Shown one piece after another: positions 17,438 through 25,169 of a stretch of 64,000 bases of DNA. A program made the translations under genes and the position numbers. The first letter of the stretch is position 1. Every line of letters starts with the position of its first letter. The notes under the pieces were generated by a model. It did no database searches. It was not told the origin of the DNA and saw only the letters and a list, made by a program, of their open reading frames with translations. Source of the DNA: Halopelagius fulvigenes (lineage in GTDB: Archaea; Halobacteriota; Halobacteria; Halobacteriales; Haloferacaceae); contig NZ_JBHSXH010000009.1 of assembly GCF_042662625.1 (NCBI RefSeq), positions 744,001 through 808,000 of the forward strand, given 5' to 3'.

Positions 17438-18559
17438 TCAGAGCCCAGCGACGTCTTCGATGGCGTCGGTCAGGGCCCGAATCGACTCGACGTCGTGTTC
17501 GCCCATGTGGCCGATGCGGAACGTCTTCTCGCCGAGCGCCGACCCGTACCCGTTCGAGAACACCATGTCGTACTCCTCGGAGACCTCTTCGATGGTCGCG
17601 GCGACGTCGATTTCCCGCGTGTTCTCGATGCAGCTCACCGTCTGGGACTCGTAGCCCTCCTCGGGGAACATGTCGAAGTGCTCGCGCGCCCACCGGCGGG
17701 TGTACTCGGCCATCTCGCGGTGGCGTTCGTCGCGCGCCTCGTGGCCCTCGTCGAGCATGTGCTTCATCTGCTTTCGGTAGGCCAGCATGATGGGAATCGC
17801 GGGCGTGGAGTGGGTCTGTCCCTTCCGGTCGTAGTAGTCGAGCGAGCGCTGGAACCCGCCGTACCACGACGCCGACTCCTTCTCGACTTCTCGCTCGTAG
17901 GCGTCCTCGCTCACGATGCAGACGGCGAGGCCGGGCGGCATGGCGAACGCCTTCTGGACCGACGTGAAGACGACGTCGATGCCGTGGGCGTCGATATCGA
18001 CGTAGTCGCCGCCCAGAGACGACACCGCGTCCACGACGAAGTAGGTGTCCGGGTACTCCGCGACCACGTCGCCGATCTCCTCTATCGGGTTGCGGACGCC
18101 CGTCGAGGACTCGTTCATCACGCAGGTGACGACGTCGTAGTCGGTGTCGCTCCCTTCGAGCGTTTCGCGGACGTCTTCGGGCTTGACCGCCCGTCCCCAC
18201 TCGTACTCCAGCGTATCGACGTTCTTCCCCAACCGCTCCGCGACGTTGGCCTGACGCTCGCTGAAACTCCCGCAGGTCGTCACGAGGACGTTCTCGTCGA
18301 CGAGGTTGAGGACGGAACTCTCCATGAACTCCGTGCCCGACCCCGTGAGGATTATCGCGTCGTTGTCGGTGCCGAGGAACTCCTTCGTGTCCTCGACGAT
18401 GGTGGTGTAGAGGTCCGTCATCCGGTCCATGCGGTGGCCGAACATCGGTTCGCACATCGCCTCGACGACGTCCTCGCGCACCTCGGTCGGACCGGGGATG
18501 TACAGCGTCTTGTCGGGATAGTCGTCTCCGTATTCGCGTTTCTCGGTCACGTGAAACAC
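17438..18559 (-). CDS. Class V PLP aminotransferase (alanine/serine-glyoxylate type)
   Basis: A 373-aa fold-type I PLP enzyme of the AGXT family, which transfers an amino group between alanine or serine and glyoxylate or pyruvate. Evidence: LYIPGPTEVREDVVEAMCEPMFGHR at the N-terminus, LTGSGTEFMESSVLNL (phosphate loop), FVVDAVSSLGGD, and PLP lysine Lys203 in TSVQKAFAMPPGL. The start is a GTG at 18559; a second GTG at 18550 is possible. A paralogue of the same family is at 33601, beside a glycolate-oxidase-like gene; this copy has no such neighbour. Substrates remain inferred. Confidence 0.87.
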   Translation of the reverse strand: MFHVTEKREYGDDYPDKTLYIPGPTEVREDVVEAMCEPMFGHRMDRMTDLYTTIVEDTKEFLGTDNDAIILTGSGTEFMESSVLNLVDENVLVTTCGSFSERQANVAERLGKNVDTLEYEWGRAVKPEDVRETLEGSDTDYDVVTCVMNESSTGVRNPIEEIGDVVAEYPDTYFVVDAVSSLGGDYVDIDAHGIDVVFTSVQKAFAMPPGLAVCIVSEDAYEREVEKESASWYGGFQRSLDYYDRKGQTHSTPAIPIMLAYRKQMKHMLDEGHEARDERHREMAEYTRRWAREHFDMFPEEGYESQTVSCIENTREIDVAATIEEVSEEYDMVFSNGYGSALGEKTFRIGHMGEHDVESIRALTDAIEDVAGL

Positions 18560-18654
18560 CTAAGTAAGGTCCCCTGTGCGTCGCGGTTCCATGGTACTTT
18601 TGATTCGCCGCGGACGCCCCGCCGGACGGGCGCGTCACGCCCGCCGAGCAGTAC

Positions 18655-19749
18655 TCACCCTCGGGACAGTTCCGCCCGAGGTGCCGTCGTCTCGCGCAGG
18701 CGTTCGATGTCGCGTTCGAGACGGTCCGCGGCCCGGCGGCGGAGCCGCCTCGCCCCGTCGGCGTCGAGCCGTCTTCGCCCGTCGATTTCCGCCCCGAACG
18801 GCCGGTACTCCTCGGACTCGAAGCCCATCCGAGAGAGGTGTCGCTCGACGCGCGGTGCCGCGAGTCCGCGTTCGATCGCCGCATCGACGTGCCCTCGAAG
18901 CCGCTCGAACGGCGGGAGCGACAGCGCACCGTCGTCTCCACCGTCGCCGATACGGGTGCCGTCCTCGACGGCGGTTTCGACGATTCGCGTCGCGTCGGCG
19001 GCGAGACGGCAGAGTTCAAGCGGAGAGGCGGCGTCGGGCGTCCGCCACTCCACGGTTCCGAGGTCGTCCCGGAGACAGACCGGGGCCCAGACCGCGTCGC
19101 AGGGCGAAAACTCTGACTCGACGGTCTCGGGGTCGATTCCGCGCTCCGCGGCGGCCTCGACGAAGGCGTCGAACCGCCTCTCGACTCGCCCTCGCCACTC
19201 GGCGGCCGACTCGGGGTACCGCCACAGCTGGCCGTACTCGGGGAAGGACCGGTAGCACAGTCGCCGGTACGCGTGCGGTCGAGCGCACGCGGTGACCCGA
19301 CGACGGCGGTAGTAGGGCGCGGTGTTCACGAGGGCGAACGCCGGGTCTAACGCCGTGAGGACGCGGAGTTGGTCGGCGACGCTCGTCTGCTCGAAGTGCA
19401 GGTGGGTGCCCGCGCAGTACCCGGCGTGGCCGAAGTCGTCGCCGAGGACGGCGCGTTGGACGTCGATTCGTGAGCTCGTCCGCCGCGGAAGTCGCTCGTC
19501 GCTCAACGGCGTGCCCAACGGCACGAGGCGCTTGTCGCGCACCCGCGCCTCCTCGCGGACGCGCCCGAGTCGGTCCCCGAGGACGGCAGCCAGTTCCGAG
19601 AGCGAATCGCAGGGAGGCGTCTTCACCTCCAACAACGGGGTCACCATCTCGGAGTCGACCCCCTCGCAGGCGGCTATCACCTCGTCGGCCGGACGGAGGT
19701 GGCCGTCGGTGTCGACGAGCCAACACTCGATTTCGATTCCGATTCGCAT
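18655..19749 (-). CDS. GCS2-family carboxylate-amine ligase (glutamate--cysteine ligase-like)
   Basis: A 364-aa protein of the GCS2 (YbdK/GshA-2) family. The ATP/Glu-binding start MRIGIEIECWLVDTDGHLRPAD and the segment MVTPLLEVKTPPCDSLSELAAVL are diagnostic, as are GHAGYCAGTHLHFEQTS and the TVEWRTPDAASPLELC strand. Haloarchaea use a GCS2-type enzyme to make gamma-glutamylcysteine, their main low-molecular-weight thiol; this may be that enzyme or a paralogue acting on another amine. The C-terminal 60 residues are Arg-rich. Start ATG 19749 sits directly before the conserved beta-strand. No thiol-metabolism neighbour is visible. Confidence 0.78.
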   Translation of the reverse strand: MRIGIEIECWLVDTDGHLRPADEVIAACEGVDSEMVTPLLEVKTPPCDSLSELAAVLGDRLGRVREEARVRDKRLVPLGTPLSDERLPRRTSSRIDVQRAVLGDDFGHAGYCAGTHLHFEQTSVADQLRVLTALDPAFALVNTAPYYRRRRVTACARPHAYRRLCYRSFPEYGQLWRYPESAAEWRGRVERRFDAFVEAAAERGIDPETVESEFSPCDAVWAPVCLRDDLGTVEWRTPDAASPLELCRLAADATRIVETAVEDGTRIGDGGDDGALSLPPFERLRGHVDAAIERGLAAPRVERHLSRMGFESEEYRPFGAEIDGRRRLDADGARRLRRRAADRLERDIERLRETTAPRAELSRG

Positions 19750-19966
19750 GGTTGGAAGGTTCGGTCGTCACCGCGTCGCGCCGGAAGCGCCGGCGCATTA
19801 TGACATTCGGTACCAATTATCAAATAACTTTTGCCGCTTTTCCGACGTTCGGGAGAAGGCGCACGTCGGGGTTCTCCGTGCGCGTGCCGTGCGATACCAG
19901 ACGTGTCGTGCGTGGAGCGCACATCCGCGCCTGCGGCTTTAGTCCGGACGGCGACAACCTCGAACC

Positions 19967-21067
19967 ATGACAGACGACCCGCTCTTCGAGCCGTTCGAGT
20001 GGAAGGGACTCTCCCTCGACAACCGCGTCGGCCTTGCGCCAATGACGCGGACGAGCGCGACGGACGAGGGGTGCGCGACCGAACGGATGGCCGACTACTA
20101 CGCCTCGTTCGCCCGCGGCGGGTTCTCCGTGCTCGTCACCGAGGGCGTCCACCCCGACACGGCCCACAGTCAGGGGTACCACAACCAGCCTGGTCTCGCG
20201 ACCGACGAGCAGGCGGCGTCGTGGTCGCAGGTCGTCGATGCGGTCCACGAGGAGGGGAGCCCCATCTTCGCGCAGGTCATGCACGCCGGCGCGCAGGGGC
20301 AGGGCAGCCGCTACGGCGAGGGCCTCGTGGCCCCGTCGCCGTACCGCGCGCCGGGCGAGATGGCGGAGGTGTACGGCGGGTCCGGGGAGTTCCCCGAGGC
20401 CGAGGCGCTGGACGACGGCGGACTGGCCGAGGTGAAGACGGGCTTCGTCGAGTCCGCCGAGCGTGCGGTCGAAGCCGGGTTCGACGGCGTCGAGGTCCAC
20501 GCCGCCAACGGCTACCTGCTCCACGAGTTCGTCGACCCCCTCGTGAACGAACGCGACGACGAGTACGGCGGCAGCCCCGAGGCGCGGGCGCGCTTCCCGG
20601 CCGAAGTCGTCGCGGCGATTCGCGACGCGACCCCAGAGGAGTTCGTCGTCGGCGTCCGCGTATCTCAGGGCGCGGTCACGGACGAGGAACGGACGTGGCC
20701 CGACGGGGAGGCGACCGCGGAGGCGGTCTTCGAGGCGTTCACCGACGCCGGCGCGGACTACCTTCACGTCACCGAACCCGAGGTGACCGAACCGGCGTTC
20801 GGCGACGAGGGGCCGACGCTCACCGAACTGGCCGTCCGACACGGCGACACCGTCGTGTTCGCGAACGGCGGCCTCGGCGACCCCGAGAAGGCGCGCGAGG
20901 CGCTGGCCGACGGGGCGGACATCGTGACGCAGGGCACCGCCGCCCTCGCGAACCACGACTGGCCGGACCGCGTCCGCCGCGGCGAGACGCTCGACGAACT
21001 CGACCCGACCCTCGTATTCCGACCGGACGTCTCGATAAGCGACGCCGAGATTCCGAGCGACGACTGA
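19967..21067 (+). CDS. NADH:flavin oxidoreductase, Old Yellow Enzyme family
   Basis: FMN-dependent TIM-barrel ene-reductase, 366 aa, reducing activated C=C bonds with NAD(P)H. Family signatures: NRVGLAPMTRTSATDEG at the N-terminus, AQVMHAGAQGQ, and the hallmark HAANGYLLHEFVDPLVNERDDEYGGSPEARARF, followed by VFANGGLGDPEKAREALADGADIVTQGTAALAN for FMN phosphate binding. A GGCTTTAGTCC element about 27 nt before the ATG is the probable TATA box. Physiological substrate unknown. It precedes the FNT channel by 76 nt on the same strand but with no overlap. Confidence 0.93.
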   Translation: MTDDPLFEPFEWKGLSLDNRVGLAPMTRTSATDEGCATERMADYYASFARGGFSVLVTEGVHPDTAHSQGYHNQPGLATDEQAASWSQVVDAVHEEGSPIFAQVMHAGAQGQGSRYGEGLVAPSPYRAPGEMAEVYGGSGEFPEAEALDDGGLAEVKTGFVESAERAVEAGFDGVEVHAANGYLLHEFVDPLVNERDDEYGGSPEARARFPAEVVAAIRDATPEEFVVGVRVSQGAVTDEERTWPDGEATAEAVFEAFTDAGADYLHVTEPEVTEPAFGDEGPTLTELAVRHGDTVVFANGGLGDPEKAREALADGADIVTQGTAALANHDWPDRVRRGETLDELDPTLVFRPDVSISDAEIPSDD

Positions 21068-21143
21068 GCACCGCCCCGGACGCGCCGGCGTCGAACGCGC
21101 CCTTCGTCCCTTCCCGCGGACGCTGGCCACGTCGCTTTTCATC

Positions 21144-21950
21144 GTGTCGGGAGACAGTCGAAAAGTGCCCGTCGCGCCCGACCCGTCGGAGATATTCGAG
21201 AGGGCGGTCGAGGAGGGCGAACGCCGCCTCGACCAGCCGATGCTCGAACTCGTCTCGACCAGTTTCATCGCCGGATTCACCGTCGTGTTCGGCATCGTCG
21301 CCCTCGGTATCGTCCACGCGTTCGTCGAACCGCAGTTCGGAAAGATAGCCACCATCGCCGGCGCACTCGCGTTCGGCGTGAGCCTCGTCTTCCTCGTCGT
21401 CGGCCGGGCGGAACTGTTCAACGAGAACTTCTACGACCCGGTGGCGAAGGCGGTGGACGCCGACTCGTGGATGGTCTCGAAGCTCCTCCGCCTGTGGTCG
21501 GTCACCTTCGCGGTCAACCTCGTCGGCGGCGTCCTCATGGCGTACATCTTCTCCGTCCACGGCGTGTTGCCGAAGGGGGCCGTCCACGCCCTGCGCACGT
21601 TCGCAACGGAGTTCGTTCACCGCCCGGCGATAACGGAGTTCGCGGCGGCCATCGTCGGCGGCGCACTCGTCGTCCTGCTCTCGTTCCTCCTCGAAGCTGT
21701 CAACAGCGTCGGAAGCCGCATCGCGATGGCCTACATCGTCGGCGTCCTCCTGACGCTCGGGCCGTTCGACCACGTCGTCGTCACGATGCTGCACGTCGTC
21801 TTCGGCATGCTGTTCGGCGCGCCCATCGGCCTCGTCAAACTGGCGGAGACGACGGCTCTCGTCACCGCGGGGAACCTCGTCGGCGGACTCGGATTAGTCA
21901 CCTTCACGCACATCACGCAGGCGATGGGCGCCCGCGAGTCGGGCGGGTGA
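21144..21950 (+). CDS. Formate/nitrite transporter (FNT) family channel
   Basis: A 268-aa membrane protein of the FNT family, pentameric channels for monovalent anions such as formate, nitrite or hydrosulfide. Six hydrophobic segments are evident, roughly at residues 35-58, 64-86, 110-135, 155-180, 190-212 and 222-248. The cytosolic N-terminus EIFERAVEEGERRLDQPMLELVSTSFIAGF and the half-helix break NENFYDPVAKAV are typical. The start is GTG. Which anion it carries cannot be told. The neighbours are redox flavoproteins; no formate dehydrogenase or nitrite reductase is close. Confidence 0.85.
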   Translation: MSGDSRKVPVAPDPSEIFERAVEEGERRLDQPMLELVSTSFIAGFTVVFGIVALGIVHAFVEPQFGKIATIAGALAFGVSLVFLVVGRAELFNENFYDPVAKAVDADSWMVSKLLRLWSVTFAVNLVGGVLMAYIFSVHGVLPKGAVHALRTFATEFVHRPAITEFAAAIVGGALVVLLSFLLEAVNSVGSRIAMAYIVGVLLTLGPFDHVVVTMLHVVFGMLFGAPIGLVKLAETTALVTAGNLVGGLGLVTFTHITQAMGARESGG

Positions 21951-22020
21951 ACCGCCGCGAATCGCCTCTCGACGACCGCGCCGCCACCACGCATTTTTGA
22001 CATCTCTTCGAAGCCCGCCT

Positions 22021-22740
22021 ATGTCGATTACCGTCACCGTCGCGGACGTCCACCGGATGACGCCGGACGTGCGACAGTTCCGACTCGTCGCCGACGACCA
22101 CACGTTCGACTACCGACCGGGCCAGCACACGGCGGTCCACTTCGAGAGCGACGACGAGGAGGGGACGCGGCCGTACACGGCCGCCACCCTCCCGGGGACG
22201 AACGAGATGGTCCTCGCGATAAAGCGCTACGACGACGGGAACGCCTCCGTCTTCATGCACGACCGAACGCCGGGCGACGAGATAGAGATAGAACCGGTGG
22301 ACGGCAACCTCTACGTCCGCGACTTCGACCGCGACGCCGCGTTCGTCGCGACGGGCACGGGAATCACGCCCCTCTACCCGATGTTCAAGCAGTACGCCGC
22401 CGAGGGGAGGGGGGACGCCCACCTCGTGTTCGGCGAACGCGGCCAGTCGCACGTCATCTTCCGCGAGAGCATCGACCAACTCCGGGCGGAACACGGGAAC
22501 GTCTCCGCCGAGTACGTCCTCTCGCGCGCCGACGACGAGGGGTGGAACGGCCGGACGGGGCACGTGCAGGACCACCTGCCGGACGCACTGGAGGAGACGG
22601 TCGGTCTGGACGGCACCGACTTCTACGTCTGCGGCGTCCCCGCGATGGTCGTCGAGACGCGCGACCTCCTCGAATCGGCGGGCGTCGAGGAGGACCACAT
22701 CTACACCGAGGGCTGGGAGGCGGACGCCGCCGAGGAGTGA
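22021..22740 (+). CDS. FAD/NAD(P)-binding oxidoreductase (ferredoxin-NADP reductase fold)
   Basis: A 239-aa two-domain FNR-like reductase lacking a [2Fe-2S] domain. The FAD-binding barrel contains RPGQHTAVHFESDDEEGTRPYTAATLPG; the NAD(P) domain begins AFVATGTGITPLYPMFKQYA and ends with the characteristic FYVCGVPAMVVETRDLLESAGV. It could pass electrons between NAD(P)H and a ferredoxin or another carrier. ATG 22021 follows a CATTTTTGAC element by about 27 nt, favouring it over a start eight codons upstream. It is convergent with the TrxR-like gene. Partner unknown. Confidence 0.88.
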   Translation: MSITVTVADVHRMTPDVRQFRLVADDHTFDYRPGQHTAVHFESDDEEGTRPYTAATLPGTNEMVLAIKRYDDGNASVFMHDRTPGDEIEIEPVDGNLYVRDFDRDAAFVATGTGITPLYPMFKQYAAEGRGDAHLVFGERGQSHVIFRESIDQLRAEHGNVSAEYVLSRADDEGWNGRTGHVQDHLPDALEETVGLDGTDFYVCGVPAMVVETRDLLESAGVEEDHIYTEGWEADAAEE

Positions 22741-22870
22741 CCGTCGAGGACGCCCGGTACCGGAGTGAGAGGAGAGAAGTCAGCGGGGAGAGTGGAGGGC
22801 CGAAAGCGGCGGCGGGCCGAAGCGTTCGAGGGGGACCGCCCGTCGAGGGAGTCGCGACCGTCGGAGACGG

Positions 22871-23770
22871 TCAGTCGTCGGCATCGGCGTCGCCCGCGCG
22901 GGTTCGCCCGCGGAGGTACGCCTCGATTCGGTCGTCGGGGATCCGTTCGAGGAGTCGGTCGTACCCGCGTTCGGCCCGGCGGTCGATGTCGTCGTCGGGG
23001 ACGTACGCGCCCAACCTGCGTTCGACCTCCGCCTCTCGGAGGTCGGCCAGTTCGTCGCCGTCGAGGGGGTGGTCGTCGGGCACTCGGTCGTCGAACCACT
23101 CGCGCCACCGGTCGCGGGAGGCCCACTCCTCGGCGCGTTCGGCCTCGGGGCGGACCCAGTCCCAGTGGGCGGCGAGTTCCTCGGGGTACCCCGCCTCGCG
23201 GCGCACGTCCGCGATGAGGTTCCGGGCGATACGCGCGCCGTGACCGGCCGAGAGTATCGCCTGCGCGTTCGCCTCGCCGGCGGGCGCGGCGACGTAGAGG
23301 CCGTCTATCGGCGTCCGCCCGTCGGCGTCCGCGTAGTCGGGGTCGAACCGCTCTCTCGTCTCGCCGAGGTGTTCCGTCGTCGTCGTCATCGCCTCCTCGT
23401 CCATCGCACGCAGGTACGACCCGTCGTACCGCGCCGCGGCGACGACTCGGTCGGCGGTGACGGTTCCGCCCTCCTGCGTCTCGACGACGAACGCCCCCTC
23501 CTCGCGGGTCACCGACTCGACCATCTCCGCGCGGAGTTCGCACCCGGCCTCCTCGACGTGGGCGTGCAGCAACTCGTAGAACGCGTCGATTTCGATACCG
23601 GCGGGGAAGCCGGGGTAGTTCTCCAGATACGCGCACCGACGCAGCGAGGAGTTCCCCCGGTCGAAGACGACGGTGTCGAGGCCGTACCGGGCGGTGAAGA
23701 CGCCCGCGGAGCATCCGGCGGGACCGCCGCCGACCACGACCACCTCGTAGTGCCGTCGTTCGTCGCTCAT
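22871..23770 (-). CDS. TrxR-like FAD oxidoreductase without NADPH domain, iron-box promoter
   Basis: A 299-aa flavoprotein with the thioredoxin-reductase-type FAD motif EVVVVGGGPAGCSAGVFTARYGLDTVVFDRG and the C-terminal FAD segment GLYVAAPAGEANAQAILSAGHGARIARNLI. Between these, where thioredoxin reductase has an entire NADPH-binding domain with a CxxC redox centre, there are only about 60 residues and no CxxC. About 100 C-terminal residues are acidic and rich in Trp/Arg (HWDWVRPEAERAEEW). An imperfect iron-type inverted repeat ends 2 nt before the start codon, so the promoter is probably iron- or metal-controlled. Role is unknown; a link to iron or oxidative stress is inferred from context. 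Confidence 0.75.
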   Translation of the reverse strand: MSDERRHYEVVVVGGGPAGCSAGVFTARYGLDTVVFDRGNSSLRRCAYLENYPGFPAGIEIDAFYELLHAHVEEAGCELRAEMVESVTREEGAFVVETQEGGTVTADRVVAAARYDGSYLRAMDEEAMTTTTEHLGETRERFDPDYADADGRTPIDGLYVAAPAGEANAQAILSAGHGARIARNLIADVRREAGYPEELAAHWDWVRPEAERAEEWASRDRWREWFDDRVPDDHPLDGDELADLREAEVERRLGAYVPDDDIDRRAERGYDRLLERIPDDRIEAYLRGRTRAGDADADD

Positions 23771-23772
23771 AG

Positions 23773-23790
23773 TTTTTGGCTGGCCTAAAA
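23773..23790 (-). promoter_or_regulatory. Iron-box-like inverted repeat 1
   Basis: Read on the minus strand this is TTTTAGGCCAGCCAAAAA: 7-bp arms around a 4-bp spacer, with one mismatch. The geometry matches the DtxR/IdeR box core TTAGG-N4-CCTAA. It abuts the ATG (23770) of the TrxR-like gene, so a bound repressor would block the start point of a leaderless mRNA. Confidence 0.65.
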
Positions 23791-23843
23791 CATCATAGTA
23801 GTTTCGGGAAGCGCACTCGTCGCGGCGATGACGTACTTATTTA

Positions 23844-23861
23844 TTTTAGGCCGTCCTAAAA
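23844..23861 (+). promoter_or_regulatory. Iron-box-like inverted repeat 2, perfect
   Basis: TTTTAGGCCGTCCTAAAA is a perfect inverted repeat with 7-bp arms and a 4-bp spacer. It overlaps the right side of a TTATTTATTTT TATA element and ends 8 nt before the ATG at 23870. Binding would hinder TBP/TFB or RNA polymerase. Box 3 has the same distances to TATA and ATG. Confidence 0.75.
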
Positions 23862-23869
23862 CGGCAACG

Positions 23870-23938
23870 ATGAACTCGGAGGTGGCGCGACTGCGACCGA
23901 CTGCCGGGAGCGAAGTCCGACCCTCGGAGGGTCGGTGA
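23870..23938 (+). CDS. 22-codon leader ORF upstream of the DUF7551-like gene
   Basis: A 22-codon open frame starts MNSEVARLRPTAGSEV and ends in TGATG, so its stop overlaps the ATG of the next gene by one base. Its start lies about 25-27 nt from the TATA element, where a leaderless transcript would begin, and 8 nt after iron box 2. The same spacing occurs between box 3 and the ATG at 24976. A GGAGG Shine-Dalgarno sequence (23926-23930) inside it is placed 7 nt before the downstream ATG. This suggests translated leader followed by reinitiation. The peptide itself may have no function. Confidence 0.5.
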   Translation: MNSEVARLRPTAGSEVRPSEGR

Positions 23939-24858
23939 TGGTCGGCCGGTCACTCCGAGAGATACGGGACCGCATCGACGAACTCGCCGCCGCCGACGGC
24001 CGGTACGGCATCGTCTGCGGTCGGACGGGCGAGCGAATCGTCCCCGTCGCGGACGCCCGATTCGAGGACCGCGCGGCGGCGGCGTCGGCGGCGAGGTTGG
24101 CCGAGGAGTACCGGGCGGCCCTCAGGCGGTACGACCCGCGGGTGATGGTCCACGACCCCATCGTCTGCGAGGCGTCCGCCCCGTCCGCTTCGGAGGCGGA
24201 CCGGACGACGCCGCCCGAACCGACGGCGGGGGGCGTCGTCCCCTCGGAACTCGTCGAGTTCTGCCACGACGTCGCCGCCGCCGTCTTCGAGGCCCTCTCG
24301 GTGCACGGGTACCGAACGGTCGAAGACGCGGTGATGGACTCGTACTTCGACGCCGCCGAAACCGTCGCCGACAGGCACGAACTCTGCGTCGCCCTGTTGC
24401 GGTGCATGGCGCGCGACATCGACGACCACCTCTCGCCGACGGAACAGGCCCGAGTCCTGGAAACCGCGGCGGCGACGCTCTCGGCGGTGGACTCCTCGGA
24501 CCGCCCGGTGGAGGCCGCCCTCGCGCGCCTCCGGGCAAAGTCGGTCGTGGATGTCTACGAGGTGGAGACGGTCGAGGCGGGCGATTCGGGGGGCGCGGTT
24601 CGCCGCATCACCCTCGACGGCTACAGACTCCGCGACGACCGGCGGACCGTCCCGACGCTTCCGTTGGTGATCGAACTCCTCAGGGACGCCGACGGGCGGC
24701 GTCGGTCGGACGGGCGGACGGGATTCGGCGACGGTTACCCGTCTCTGTCCGTCTCCGAGGAGTCGGACCCCGCGTCGTCCCTCCGCGTGACGGTGACGGT
24801 GCGCAGTCGCGACCGGCCGCGCGGGTTGGCGTCCGTCCGCGTCGGCGACTCCGCGTGA
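23938..24858 (+). CDS. Conserved haloarchaeal protein (possibly DUF7551), iron-box controlled
   Basis: A 306-aa soluble acidic protein of no recognised catalytic family; from memory it resembles the haloarchaeal DUF7551 group. The N-terminal 60 residues (SLREIRDRIDELAAADGRYGIVCGRTGERIVPVADARF) look like a small mixed domain. A helical middle (about 100-205) contains CHDVAAAVFEALSVHGYRT and RHELCVALLRCMARDI. A C-terminal beta-rich part follows. ATG 23938 is preceded by GGAGG and overlaps the stop of the 22-codon leader. Promoter box 2 puts it in the same putative metal regulon as the divergent flavoprotein. Function unknown. Confidence 0.7.
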   Translation: MVGRSLREIRDRIDELAAADGRYGIVCGRTGERIVPVADARFEDRAAAASAARLAEEYRAALRRYDPRVMVHDPIVCEASAPSASEADRTTPPEPTAGGVVPSELVEFCHDVAAAVFEALSVHGYRTVEDAVMDSYFDAAETVADRHELCVALLRCMARDIDDHLSPTEQARVLETAAATLSAVDSSDRPVEAALARLRAKSVVDVYEVETVEAGDSGGAVRRITLDGYRLRDDRRTVPTLPLVIELLRDADGRRRSDGRTGFGDGYPSLSVSEESDPASSLRVTVTVRSRDRPRGLASVRVGDSA

Positions 24859-24949
24859 CCCCTCACTGCGCGCCGACCGACGAACGCGTCCGCGGGACTG
24901 ATACGTCCGAACCCTGTACCGTCGTGGCACGGAAGACCGAACGTTTTTA

Positions 24950-24967
24950 TTTTAGGTCTGCCTAAAC
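24950..24967 (+). promoter_or_regulatory. Iron-box-like inverted repeat 3
   Basis: TTTTAGGTCTGCCTAAAC has 6 of 7 arm pairs matched around a 4-bp spacer. It overlaps a TTTTTATTTT TATA element and ends 8 nt before the ATG at 24976. The resemblance to the IdeR/DtxR core TTAGGT...CCTAA is the closest of the four sites. Confidence 0.72.
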
Positions 24968-24975
24968 AACTCTCA

Positions 24976-25143
24976 ATGGCGACGCCTCCACTCTCCCAAC
25001 CGGAGGACGAGCGGTCGAACGAATCAGACGAAGAGACCGAAATCGGCGTTTGCGAAGGCTCTCCCGGGACGTACGTCTTCATCGAGTCCGGAAACTCCGA
25101 CGGCTGGATAGGGACCGATACGGTCGTGGAACCGCGGGAGTAA
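24976..25143 (+). CDS. 55-aa acidic protein (DUF7331-like), first gene of regulator operon
   Basis: A 55-residue protein: an acidic, probably disordered N-terminus (PEDERSNESDEETEIG) and a compact C-terminal motif, PGTYVFIESGNSDGWIGTDTVVE. The GTYVF...GWI.TDT pattern recalls the small haloarchaeal DUF7331 proteins, from memory. The ATG is placed for a leaderless transcript from the TATA element overlapping iron box 3. Its stop is 26 nt before the DtxR-like gene, so the two are probably co-transcribed. Its single Cys (residue 26) is not part of an obvious metal site. Function unknown. Confidence 0.6.
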   Translation: MATPPLSQPEDERSNESDEETEIGVCEGSPGTYVFIESGNSDGWIGTDTVVEPRE

Positions 25144-25169
25144 CTCGGCGGGCCCAGTCCCACGCCGAG

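Noticed and set aside
18557..18570. ACCTAAGTAAGGT near the aminotransferase start as a fifth iron box
   Set aside because: Arms are only 4 bp, spacing differs from the TTTTAGG-N4-CCTAAAA geometry, and no A/T-rich flanks.
17495..19255. Long plus-strand frame opposite the aminotransferase and GCS2 genes
   Set aside because: Shadow of two well-supported minus-strand genes in high-G+C DNA; no recognisable domain.
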